DNA from: Mycobacterium scrofulaceum
Lineage (GTDB): Bacteria > Actinomycetota > Actinomycetes > Mycobacteriales > Mycobacteriaceae
NCBI RefSeq assembly: GCF_002086735.1
Contig: NZ_MVIJ01000015.1
Location: 1-64,000 of the forward strand
Direction: 5' to 3'
DNA: 64,000 bases
Part shown: piece by piece, positions 42,256 to 52,812 of the stretch
How the letters are laid out: each line of letters starts with the position of its first letter
How positions within the stretch are numbered: the first letter of the stretch is position 1
Translations under genes and position numbers: made by a program
The notes under the pieces: generated by a model
Databases searched by the model: none
The model's input: the letters and a program-made list of their open reading frames with translations, nothing else
Told to the model about the DNA's origin: nothing

Positions 42256-43071
42256 ATGGCGGCGACCAAAGTCGACTTTACCGCCGTCCCCTGGGGCTCG
42301 GTGGAATGGACGAACCTGGTAACGCTCTATCTACGCGCCCACGAAAGCGGTTCGAGGCGGCCGGTTTTGGGCGACAAGGCGGCCGCGGAAGCGGTGGAGC
42401 GGATCGACTACGACTTCAAGCGAATCCATCGCAGCTCGCTGCCGGCGTCGAATCAGTACCTTGTCGCCCTGCGCGCCAGGCAGCTCGACGACTGGTGCGC
42501 GGATTTCCTGCGGCGCCATCCCGACGCGGTGGTGCTGCACCTGGGCTGCGGTCTGGACGGGCGCGCCTTCCGGGTCGCCGTGCCGCCGTCGGTCTCGTGG
42601 TTCGACGTCGACCAACCCGCGGTGATCGAGCTGCGCCGGCGGCTCTACGACGACGCGGCGGGTTACCGGATGATCGGCTCGTCGGTCACCGATCCGGACT
42701 GGCTCGACCAGGTCCCGACCGGTCGCCCCACACTGGTCATCGCCGAGGGCCTGCTCATGTATCTCACCGAACGTCAGGTCCGCGAGCTGCTCCAGCGCCT
42801 GACGGACCGATTCCAAAGCGGCGAAATGCATTTCGACACGCTCTCGGCGCTGGCGCCGCTGCTGTCGAAGGTGTTCACCAGGGGCATCATCAGGTGGGGC
42901 ATCCGCGACGCGCGGGAGCTGCAGCACTGGAACCCCCGGCTGCGGCTGCTCGAACAGACGTCGACCCTGGCGGGCTACCAACGGATCGAATCGACGGCGG
43001 TGCGGTTGATCTACCGGCTGATGTGGATTGCGGGCGCCCGCAACTACGACGTGCTCAACCGCTTCGAATAC

Positions 43072-43077
<6 letters not shown>
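42256..43077 (+). CDS. Class I SAM-dependent methyltransferase (LCMT/PPM1-like, COG3315)
   Basis: 273 residues. The SAM site reads LHLGCGLDGRAFR, with the acidic WFDVDQPAV at the end of beta-2 and VIAEGLLMYLTERQV. This family includes leucine carboxyl methyltransferases and O-methyltransferases of polyketide pathways. The gene starts 3 nt after the amidohydrolase stop and its end overlaps the convergent nitronate monooxygenase gene by 6 nt. A small-molecule carboxyl or hydroxyl methylation is inferred. Confidence 0.85.
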
Positions 43078-45878
<2,801 letters not shown>

Positions 45879-45881
<3 letters not shown>

Positions 45882-45902
45882 GCAGAGTTCTGAGCAGAGT
45901 GC
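45879..45902. repeat. Tandem duplication of a 12-bp element at the sulfatase stop codon
   Basis: TGAGCAGAGTTC (45879-45890) is followed by TGAGCAGAGTGC (45891-45902). The first TGA is the sulfatase stop. The duplication sets the distance to the ATG at 45905. Confidence 0.6.
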
Positions 45903-45904
45903 TG

Positions 45905-47137
45905 ATGGTTGAAGAAACCACGTGCGCGATCGTCGGCGGCGGCCCGGCCGGCATGGTCCTGGGGCTGCTGCTGGCCCGTGCGGGCGTGCAGGTCACCCTG
46001 ATGGAAAAGCACGGCGACTTCCTGCGCGACTTCCGCGGCGACACGGTCCACCCGACCACCATGCGGCTGCTCGACGAGCTCGGCCTCTGGGAACCGTTCG
46101 CGGCCTTGCCCTTCACCGAGGTCCGCACGGCGAAGCTGGAATCCGACGGGCGGTCGGTGACCTATGTCGACTTCGAGCGGCTACGCCAGCCTCACCCCTT
46201 CGTCGCGATGGTGCCGCAGTGGGATCTGCTCAACCTGCTCGCCGACGCGGCGAAGGCTGAGCCGGGCTTCTCGCTGCGAATGAACACCGAAGTCACCGGG
46301 CTGCTTTGGGAGGACGGCAGGGTCGCCGGGGTGCGCTACCGCGGCCCCGACGGCCCGGGCGAATTGCGGGCCGAGCTGACCGTCGCCTGCGACGGCCGCT
46401 GGTCGGTCACCCGCCAGGCCGCCGGACTGAAGGCGCGCGAATACCCGGTGAGGTTCGACGTGTGGTGGTTTCGGTTGCCGCACAAGGAAGACACCGAATA
46501 CTCCTTCCTGCCCCGCCTGGGCCCCGGCAAGGGACTCGCCGTGATCCCGCGGGAACGCTACTTCCAGATCGCCAACCTGGGGCCCAAGGGCATCGATGCG
46601 CAGCTGCGGGCCCGTGGCATCGACGCGTTCCGGCGCGACGTCGAAGAGCTGCTGCCCGACATGCCCGAGTCGGTGGCGGCGCTGCAATCCATGGACGACG
46701 TCAAGCATCTGGACGTGCACGTGAACCGCCTGCGCCGCTGGCACACCGACGGCCTGCTGTGCATCGGCGATGCGGCGCATGCGATGTCGCCGCTGGGCGG
46801 GGTAGGCATCAACCTGGCCATCCAGGACGCCGTCGCGGCCGCAACCCTACTGGCCGAGCCGTTGCGGCGGCACCGCGTCGGGGTCCGCGAGCTCGCCGCG
46901 GTCCACCGCCGGCGTGTGTTCCCGACCGTCGTCACCCAACTGGTCCAGCAGCTGCTGCACCGGATGCTGCTCGGACCGCTGCTGCGCGGCGCGGATCCCA
47001 CGCCGCCCGCGGCGCTGCTCGGCTTGATGAAGCGGCTGCCGTGGCTGTCGGCCGTGCCCGCGTACTTCGTCGGCGTCGGGGTGCGGCCCGAACATGCGCC
47101 GGACTTCGCGCGCCGCGCGCCCGGCTCTGCCGGCTAG
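45905..47137 (+). CDS. FAD-dependent aromatic hydroxylase-like monooxygenase (class A)
   Basis: 410 residues of the PHBH/UbiH superfamily. The N-terminal dinucleotide motif GGGPAGM, the ACDGRWS segment (DG motif) and the second FAD motif GDAAHAMSPLGGVGINLAIQDA are intact. Such enzymes hydroxylate aromatic or polyketide rings with NAD(P)H and O2. The start at the ATG (45905) gives MVEETTCAIVGGGPAG. It probably shares a transcript with the sulfatase. Confidence 0.88.
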   Translation: MVEETTCAIVGGGPAGMVLGLLLARAGVQVTLMEKHGDFLRDFRGDTVHPTTMRLLDELGLWEPFAALPFTEVRTAKLESDGRSVTYVDFERLRQPHPFVAMVPQWDLLNLLADAAKAEPGFSLRMNTEVTGLLWEDGRVAGVRYRGPDGPGELRAELTVACDGRWSVTRQAAGLKAREYPVRFDVWWFRLPHKEDTEYSFLPRLGPGKGLAVIPRERYFQIANLGPKGIDAQLRARGIDAFRRDVEELLPDMPESVAALQSMDDVKHLDVHVNRLRRWHTDGLLCIGDAAHAMSPLGGVGINLAIQDAVAAATLLAEPLRRHRVGVRELAAVHRRRVFPTVVTQLVQQLLHRMLLGPLLRGADPTPPAALLGLMKRLPWLSAVPAYFVGVGVRPEHAPDFARRAPGSAG

Positions 47138-47144
47138 GCCGAAT

Positions 47145-47972
47145 CTAAGACAACAACCGTCGGGCCGCGTCGACACACGGCCGGAGCCGGTCGATGGGCC
47201 CGACGCCGGAGAGCGCCAGCGCCCGTCTCGGCACCTCGAGTTCGATCACGATGCCGGCAGGCAGGGCGGAAAGAATGTCGCGCAGCGGTAGCTCGCCCTC
47301 GCCGGGAACCATGCGCTCAAACATGGCTTCCTCCATGTAGTTTCCGCCGCGCGGCCGCAGCGTGGTGTCGTTGAGCTGGGCATAACCGATGCGGGCCGGG
47401 TCGATCGCGGCCAGATCGGCGGCGCTGGAACCGGATCGCACCAAGTGCATGGTGTCGATCAGCAATCGGAAGTCGGGCCGCGCCACGTGTTCGACCGCGG
47501 CGAGCGCGGTCGGCAGATCACCGACGGTGAGGCCCGGGACCGGTTCGACGAGTGTCTGGATGCCCCGCTGGGCGGCGAGGTCGGCCAGCGCCGCGAACTG
47601 GTCGAAACTGCGGGGGACATCGGGGTCGAGGCTGACCACGTTGATCCGGGGGACACCCAGCTCGGCGAGGACGTCGAGATCCGTCCGGAGCGCGCGCACG
47701 TCGGCGCCGGGCAGGACGAGAAAGCCGTCACCGAGCGAAATCGTCACGCCGCGGTCATCCATCGCGGCGAGCACGGCCTGTCGCAGGCCGGCGTCGTCCG
47801 TCAGGGAGAAGCGCGGATAGCCCAGCGGCACCAGCGGCATTCCCTGCAGCGCGGCGGAGACGAACCGGCAACCGAGGTCTGCCGCCAGGTTCACCAATTC
47901 GACTGGGGGAAGGCCGAATACGCTCAGCATGCCGATGCCGATGCCGAGCCGATCGGTGCCCGTCGTGGTCAT
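47145..47972 (-). CDS. Sugar-phosphate isomerase/epimerase-like TIM-barrel protein
   Basis: 275 residues of the AP-endonuclease-2/xylose-isomerase-like barrel. Likely metal ligands are in LVEPVPG (Glu), LIDTMHLVRSG (Asp and His) and IELEVPRR (Glu). The start lies 1 nt after the upstream lipoprotein stop, so the two are one operon. It is convergent with the flavin hydroxylase (7 nt between stops). Family members isomerise sugars or dehydrate inosose-like compounds; the substrate is open. Confidence 0.82.
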   Translation of the reverse strand: MTTTGTDRLGIGIGMLSVFGLPPVELVNLAADLGCRFVSAALQGMPLVPLGYPRFSLTDDAGLRQAVLAAMDDRGVTISLGDGFLVLPGADVRALRTDLDVLAELGVPRINVVSLDPDVPRSFDQFAALADLAAQRGIQTLVEPVPGLTVGDLPTALAAVEHVARPDFRLLIDTMHLVRSGSSAADLAAIDPARIGYAQLNDTTLRPRGGNYMEEAMFERMVPGEGELPLRDILSALPAGIVIELEVPRRALALSGVGPIDRLRPCVDAARRLLS

Positions 47973-47973
47973 G

Positions 47974-48612
47974 TCACAGGGGACGACCGGCGAGCTGGGC
48001 CAATTGCGCGGCGCCCTCGGCCGTTTGGGTGGTCAGCGCAATGCGCCCCGACGTGACGGGGCCTTCGATGATTGGCGCCTCCAGCACGCGATTGTCGCGA
48101 ATGAAGGCCACATGGTCTTTGAGGTGCGCGGCGGTGTATGACGCCCATGCCGACGCCGATGGGGGATCGAGAATGAGGGTCACGTCGTAGAAGTCCGCCG
48201 TCAGCGATTTCGGTGGCTCCACATGGATCAGCCCGAGCTGCATCGTCTCGGGGCCGAGCGTGTACAACGTGGTTCGTCCGATATCGCACGCGGTGAACGC
48301 ATCCGTCGGCGCCACCGGATGATTCGGGTCGGTGGCCGGGCACTTCTGCGGGGCGGTCGGCTGCGATTTGTTCACCGGGCGGACGGGCAGCGGTGCGATC
48401 TTGACAATCGGGGTGGCCGGCGTGCTCGTGGTCGGCGCCGGGGCGGTCGACGACGTGGTCGACGACGTGGTGGTGGGCGCGGCGCCGTGCCGCGTCGAGT
48501 GGCAGCCACACGCGAGCGGGGCGACCAGGCCGGCACACGCGAGCCAGGCCGCCGTGATGCGGAATCGACGGCCCGCCACGTCAACTTTTTCACTCATTCG
48601 ACGCCGGATCAT
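47974..48612 (-). CDS. Predicted lipoprotein with SecD P1-head-like domain
   Basis: 212 residues from the ATG at 48612. Residues ~18-38 form a lipoprotein-type signal (ITAAWLACAGLVAPLACGC); the lipobox is imperfect, so which Cys is modified is uncertain. A Thr/Ser/Pro linker follows (about 45-75). The C-terminal half (LYTLGPETMQLG, then YDVTLILDPPSASAWASYTA and VTSGRIALTTQTAEGAAQLAQLA) has the layout of the periplasmic SecDF P1-head domain. An extracytoplasmic role is likely. Start codons further upstream would give an implausible leader. Confidence 0.72.
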   Translation of the reverse strand: MIRRRMSEKVDVAGRRFRITAAWLACAGLVAPLACGCHSTRHGAAPTTTSSTTSSTAPAPTTSTPATPIVKIAPLPVRPVNKSQPTAPQKCPATDPNHPVAPTDAFTACDIGRTTLYTLGPETMQLGLIHVEPPKSLTADFYDVTLILDPPSASAWASYTAAHLKDHVAFIRDNRVLEAPIIEGPVTSGRIALTTQTAEGAAQLAQLAGRPL

Positions 48613-48761
48613 CCGACCATTGTCCCAGGCGGGAACGTCGCCGCGTCCTTGCGTGGTAACCCCGACGCCCTGCAACAGGTTTCGCTGCAGCGCTCCCGGA
48701 TTTCCGCGGTGGTCACGCACGCCCGCCATAGTCGGCCATCAGCCACGGCCCTTTACCGACA

Positions 48762-48780
48762 CTACGAATATAGAGTATGG
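48762..48780 (+). promoter_or_regulatory. Promoter motif CTACGAATATAGAGTATGG shared with the P450 operon
   Basis: This 19-mer matches the one at 49557-49575 at 15 positions. It contains TAGAGT (48771-48776), a possible -10 box. A perfect palindrome TCTCGG-T-CCGAGA follows at 48781-48793. It could be an operator of the TetR protein encoded just downstream, or a shared extended -10 element. Confidence 0.5.
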
Positions 48781-48803
48781 TCTCGGTCCGAGAGCCGATC
48801 AGC

Positions 48804-49490
48804 ATGGACAAACGCCGAAAGCCTAATCCCGAGGAGCGCCGCCGCGACCTATGCGACGCGGCCATTCAGTTATTGGCCGACGACGGGGCCAAGGGACTGA
48901 GTCACCTCAAGGTCGACCGCAAGACCGGCGTGCCCGACGGCACCACCTCGTTCTATTTCCGCACCCGCTCCGCGCTGCTGCGCGCCGTGGCGGAGCGGCT
49001 GGCCGAGCTGGACCTCGCCGATCTCCAGTCCGTCGCCGACGACTCCGACGGGCGGGGAAAACATCCCTCGCCCTCGCGACTGTCGCAAGTCGTCATCCGG
49101 TCCGGCCGCGAGCCGCAGTTGTTCCGGACCAAGGCCCGCTACGAGCTGACAATGCAGGCCGCCCGCGATCCTGCGCTGGCTGCCATCCTGCAGCGGGCCA
49201 CGGACGAATTCACCAAGCTCCACCGGGAGATTTTGGTTCAGCTCATGCCGCACGGCGCGGACCTGGATCCCGCGGTGGTCGAGGACCTGAGCAATGTGAC
49301 GCTGACGTTCATCAACGGCCTGCTCGTGCGATTTGCGCACGGTGACCGGATCGTCGACAGTCCCGAGCAGCTCGACGGGATCCTGTCGTCGATCGCCGCG
49401 GGGATCCTTCGCAGCCCACAGCGTGGCCGGCTGACCGACGCGGGTGGCCGGCGCTCCGCGGGCCGGCGCCGGTCCGCGGCGATCGGCTGA
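48804..49490 (+). CDS. TetR-family transcriptional regulator
   Basis: 228 residues from the ATG at 48804 (MDKRRKP); an ATG at 48777 would overlap the putative promoter. The helix-turn-helix lies in RRRDLCDAAIQLLADDGAKGLSHLKVDRKTGVPDGTTSFYFRTRSALLRAV. The ligand domain carries an Arg-rich tail. The gene directly precedes the P450 operon and shares a promoter motif with it, so autoregulation and control of that operon are the simplest reading. The ligand is probably the P450 substrate or a CoA thioester of it. Confidence 0.85.
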   Translation: MDKRRKPNPEERRRDLCDAAIQLLADDGAKGLSHLKVDRKTGVPDGTTSFYFRTRSALLRAVAERLAELDLADLQSVADDSDGRGKHPSPSRLSQVVIRSGREPQLFRTKARYELTMQAARDPALAAILQRATDEFTKLHREILVQLMPHGADLDPAVVEDLSNVTLTFINGLLVRFAHGDRIVDSPEQLDGILSSIAAGILRSPQRGRLTDAGGRRSAGRRRSAAIG

Positions 49491-49556
49491 GCGTGCGCAC
49501 ACCGCCGGCGGGCCATCCGGCACGGGGTCTTGCCAGACCATTCGCCGTATGGTTCT

Positions 49557-49575
49557 CTACGAGAATAGAGTTAGG
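49557..49575 (+). promoter_or_regulatory. Promoter motif CTACGAGAATAGAGTTAGG of the P450 operon
   Basis: The second copy of the motif at 48762, including the same TAGAGT hexamer (49566-49571). It lies 180 nt before the P450 start, leaving a long 5' leader (about 49580-49755) in which I see no gene. Confidence 0.5.
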
Positions 49576-49755
49576 TGACGCTGATGGGCGGATTTCGGCC
49601 CGGACCGAATGCATGGCCCGAATGCATGTCACAGCAACGCAATTAAGCGGAGTGTATAAGTTGCCCGAACTGGATCCGGCGCTGCCACACTGGCGGGCGC
49701 CAGCGCTGCGCGGACGGACCGGACGCCGGGAAACGGCAGCGGTAGGAGGGATTTC

Positions 49756-50961
49756 GTGACGACGAGCACCGATAGCCATGTGCGTTTCGATCCGTACGAC
49801 GTCGAGCTGATCGCCGACCCGTACCCGATGTTCGCGCGTCTGCGTGACGAGGCGCCGCTTTACTACAACGCCGAATACGACTTCTTCGCGGTGAGCCGCT
49901 ACGCGGATGTGAATAAAGCGCTCGTCGATCACGGCACTTTCAGCTCCGCCCGGGGCGCAATTCTGGAATTGATCAAGGCCAACCTCGAGATCCCGTCGGG
50001 GATGCTGATCTTCGAAGACCCCCCGGTTCACGACGTGCACCGCAAGCTGCTGTCGCGGATGTTCACGCCGCGCAGGATCGCGGCGCTCGAGCCGATGATC
50101 CGTGACTACTGCGCTCAACTCCTGGACCCGCTGGTCGGCTCGGGCCACTTCGACTTCGTCGCCGACCTCGGAGCCCAGATGCCGATGAAGGTCATCAGCT
50201 CGCTCCTGGGGATCCCCGAGGACGATCAGGTTTACATTCGCGACCGGGGCAACGCCCAGCTGCGTACCGAGGCGGGCAAGCCCATGGCCGCCGCCGAGCA
50301 CGGCCTGTCGGTCGGCGAGCAGTTCGAGGCCTACATCGACTGGCGTGCCGACCATCCGTCCGACGACATCATGACCGAGCTGCTCAACGTCGAGTTCGTC
50401 GACGAAACCGGCGCCACGCGGCGGCTCACCCGCGACGAGATCCTGGTCTACCTCAACGTGGTGGCCGGGGCGGGCAACGAAACCACCACCCGGCTGATCG
50501 GTTGGGCCGGAAAGGTTCTCGCGGAGTATCCCGACCAGCGTCGCGACCTCGTTGCGCACCCGGAGCTGATCCCGCAGGCAATCGAGGAGCTGCTGCGCTA
50601 CGAACCTCCAGCCCCGCACGTGTCCCGGTATGTGACCCGCGACGTCGAACTCTACGACCGGACGGTGCCCGGAGGCAGCGTGTTGATGATGCTCATCGGG
50701 GCGGCCTGCCGCGACGAACGCCAGTTCGGGCCGGACGCCGGCGATTTCAACATTCACCGCACCGTCCGCCCGCACCTCACCTTCAGCGTGGGAACCCACT
50801 TCTGTCTGGGATCGGCGCTCGCGCGCCTCGAGGGCCGCGTCGCGCTCGAGGAGATCTTGAAACGCTTCCCGGAGTGGGAGGTCGACCTGGCCAACGCCAC
50901 GCTGAGCCCCACGTCGACCGTGCGCGGCTGGGAGTGCATGCCGGCTCTGGTGCCGAGATGA
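49756..50961 (+). CDS. Cytochrome P450
   Basis: 401 residues. The I-helix AGAGNETTT (oxygen activation), the ExxR helix (EELLRYEPP), and the haem loop FSVGTHFCLGSALARLEG with Cys350 are intact. AGGAGGG stands 6 nt before the GTG start. It overlaps the SDR gene by 4 nt and heads a six-gene operon. Typical role: hydroxylation of a lipid, terpene or steroid with electrons from ferredoxin. No ferredoxin gene is in the operon. Confidence 0.93.
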   Translation: MTTSTDSHVRFDPYDVELIADPYPMFARLRDEAPLYYNAEYDFFAVSRYADVNKALVDHGTFSSARGAILELIKANLEIPSGMLIFEDPPVHDVHRKLLSRMFTPRRIAALEPMIRDYCAQLLDPLVGSGHFDFVADLGAQMPMKVISSLLGIPEDDQVYIRDRGNAQLRTEAGKPMAAAEHGLSVGEQFEAYIDWRADHPSDDIMTELLNVEFVDETGATRRLTRDEILVYLNVVAGAGNETTTRLIGWAGKVLAEYPDQRRDLVAHPELIPQAIEELLRYEPPAPHVSRYVTRDVELYDRTVPGGSVLMMLIGAACRDERQFGPDAGDFNIHRTVRPHLTFSVGTHFCLGSALARLEGRVALEEILKRFPEWEVDLANATLSPTSTVRGWECMPALVPR

Positions 50962-51794
50962 CCGGCCGCGTCGAGGGGAAGGTCGCGTTCGTCAGCGGCG
51001 CCGCCCGCGGTCAGGGCCGCAGCCACGCCGTGCGCCTGGCGCAGGAGGGCGCCGACATCATCGCGATCGACGTCTGCGGGCCGATCGAGAACCTGGCCTA
51101 TCCGCACTCGACGCCGGAGGACTTAGCCGAGACGGCCGATCTGGTGAAGGCCCAGGACCGTCGCATCGTCACCGCGCAGGTGGACGTCCGCGACTACGAC
51201 GCGTTGAAAGCCGCGGTGGACGGCGGCGTGGAACAGCTCGGCCGGCTGGACATCATCGTCGCCAACGCCGGCGTGGGCACCGACGGCAGGAAGCTGCACA
51301 AGATCCGGGAGAACGTCTGGCAGGACATGATCGACATCAACCTGACCGGCGTCTGGCACACGGTCAAATCGGGTGTCCCACACATCCTCTCGGGCGGCCG
51401 CGGCGGGTCGATCGTGCTCACCAGCTCGGTCGGCGGGCGCAAGGCGTACCCGAACACCGGCCACTACATCGCGGCCAAGCACGGCGTCATCGGTCTGATG
51501 CGTGCCTTCGCCGTCGAGCTCGGCCCGCACATGATCCGGGTGAATTCGGTGTTGCCCACGCAGGTCAGCACCACGATGGCGATGAACGACAACACGTTCC
51601 GGCTCTTTCGTCCGGACCTGGAGAACCCGGGCCCCGACGACTTCGCCCCCATCTCGCAGATGATGCACACGCTGCCGGTGCCGTGGGTGGATGCCGCGGA
51701 CATCAGCAACGCCGTCCTGTTCCTCGCCTCTGACGAAGCCCGTTACGTCACCGGCGTCTCGCTTCCCGTCGACGCGGGCAGCTTGCTCAAATAA
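50958..51794 (+). CDS. Mycofactocin-coupled-type SDR
   Basis: 278 residues. SGAARGQGRSHAVRLAQEGADIIAIDVC is the N-terminal hallmark of the SDR branch with tightly held nicotinamide that uses mycofactocin as external electron acceptor. NAGVGT, SSVGG and YIAAK complete the site. ATG overlaps the P450 stop. It would oxidise the alcohol that the P450 makes. The mycofactocin dependence is inferred from family membership. Confidence 0.87.
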   Translation: MTGRVEGKVAFVSGAARGQGRSHAVRLAQEGADIIAIDVCGPIENLAYPHSTPEDLAETADLVKAQDRRIVTAQVDVRDYDALKAAVDGGVEQLGRLDIIVANAGVGTDGRKLHKIRENVWQDMIDINLTGVWHTVKSGVPHILSGGRGGSIVLTSSVGGRKAYPNTGHYIAAKHGVIGLMRAFAVELGPHMIRVNSVLPTQVSTTMAMNDNTFRLFRPDLENPGPDDFAPISQMMHTLPVPWVDAADISNAVLFLASDEARYVTGVSLPVDAGSLLK

Positions 51795-51824
51795 GCGCTC
51801 ATTCAAGGAAAGTTGGAGAGGACG

Positions 51825-52793
51825 ATGCCCGAATACGACTACGAAGAAATGAAGAAGGAAGCCGAGCAGTACATCAAGTTCGAGAAAGACAAGAAGAACC
51901 GGATCGCCTACATCACCTTCAACCGCCCCGAGGAGCTCAACTCCACCACCTTGGGCATGCGGCAGAACTACGCCGACCTGATCCACAAGTGCAACGTCGA
52001 CGACGACGTCAAGGTCGTCGTGATCCGCGGCGAGGGCGAGGATTTCGGCAGCGGCGGCGACCTGCCCGAGCAGCGGGGAATGCTGGAAAACCCCGGCATG
52101 CCGCTGCTGCACGAACTGGCCATCAACGACGACGACGTCAAGTACCCGCCCGGCGGGTCCTACCGCTACCTGTCGACCGTCACCGACTTCTACGCCAAGG
52201 CCCGCGCCGGTAACCGCCCCCTGCAAGAGCTGCGCAAGATCAGCATCATCGAAGCCAAGGGCTACTGCTACGGCTGGCACTTCTACCAGGCCGGTGACGC
52301 CGACCTGGTGGTCTCGTCCGACGACGCCCTGTTCGGACATCCGGCCTTCCGCTACGTGGGCTGGGGCCCGCGGCTGTGGTGGTGGGCCGAGACGATGGGC
52401 CTGCGCAAATTCTCCGAAATGCTCTTCACCGGAAGGCCCTTCAGCGCCAAGGAGATGTACGAGTGCGGCTTTGTCAACAGCGTGGTGCCGCGGGAGAAGC
52501 TGGAAGAAGAGACGCTGAAGTACGCGATGGCGTGCTCGCGCTCCCGGCCGACCGACACCGTCGCGGTGCAGAAGACTTTCCTGGAGCTCTACAAGCAGCA
52601 CAAGGGCGAGTATTTCGGCAGCCTGTTGACCGGCATGGTCGAGGGCATGCTGCCGATGATCGCCAACGACGCGGAGGAAGTGGACCTGACCGCGGGCACG
52701 TTCGAGAAGGGCCTGAACAACGTGGTCAAGGACAACGACCTGAACTTCCCGCCGGAGTGGCGCCTGAGCCGCTCGGGACGCGCGAAGCCCTGA
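51825..52793 (+). CDS. Crotonase-fold protein lacking the canonical hydratase glutamates
   Basis: 322 residues, longer than a standard enoyl-CoA hydratase, with a charged N-terminus. FNRPEELNSTT, the oxyanion-hole region EGEDFGSGGDLPEQ and FTGRPFSAKEMYECGFVNSVV place it in the crotonase superfamily. Aligning by eye, the two catalytic Glu of rat enoyl-CoA hydratase correspond to Tyr in KGYCYGWHFYQAGDAD and Ala in FGHPAFRYVG, and a WGPRLWWWAE aromatic cluster lines that region. Classical hydration is thus doubtful; C-C hydrolysis, decarboxylation or isomerisation are alternatives. GGAGAGG lies before the ATG at 51825. Confidence 0.82.
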   Translation: MPEYDYEEMKKEAEQYIKFEKDKKNRIAYITFNRPEELNSTTLGMRQNYADLIHKCNVDDDVKVVVIRGEGEDFGSGGDLPEQRGMLENPGMPLLHELAINDDDVKYPPGGSYRYLSTVTDFYAKARAGNRPLQELRKISIIEAKGYCYGWHFYQAGDADLVVSSDDALFGHPAFRYVGWGPRLWWWAETMGLRKFSEMLFTGRPFSAKEMYECGFVNSVVPREKLEEETLKYAMACSRSRPTDTVAVQKTFLELYKQHKGEYFGSLLTGMVEGMLPMIANDAEEVDLTAGTFEKGLNNVVKDNDLNFPPEWRLSRSGRAKP

Positions 52794-52812
52794 CGGTCCC
52801 GGGAACGCTCGC

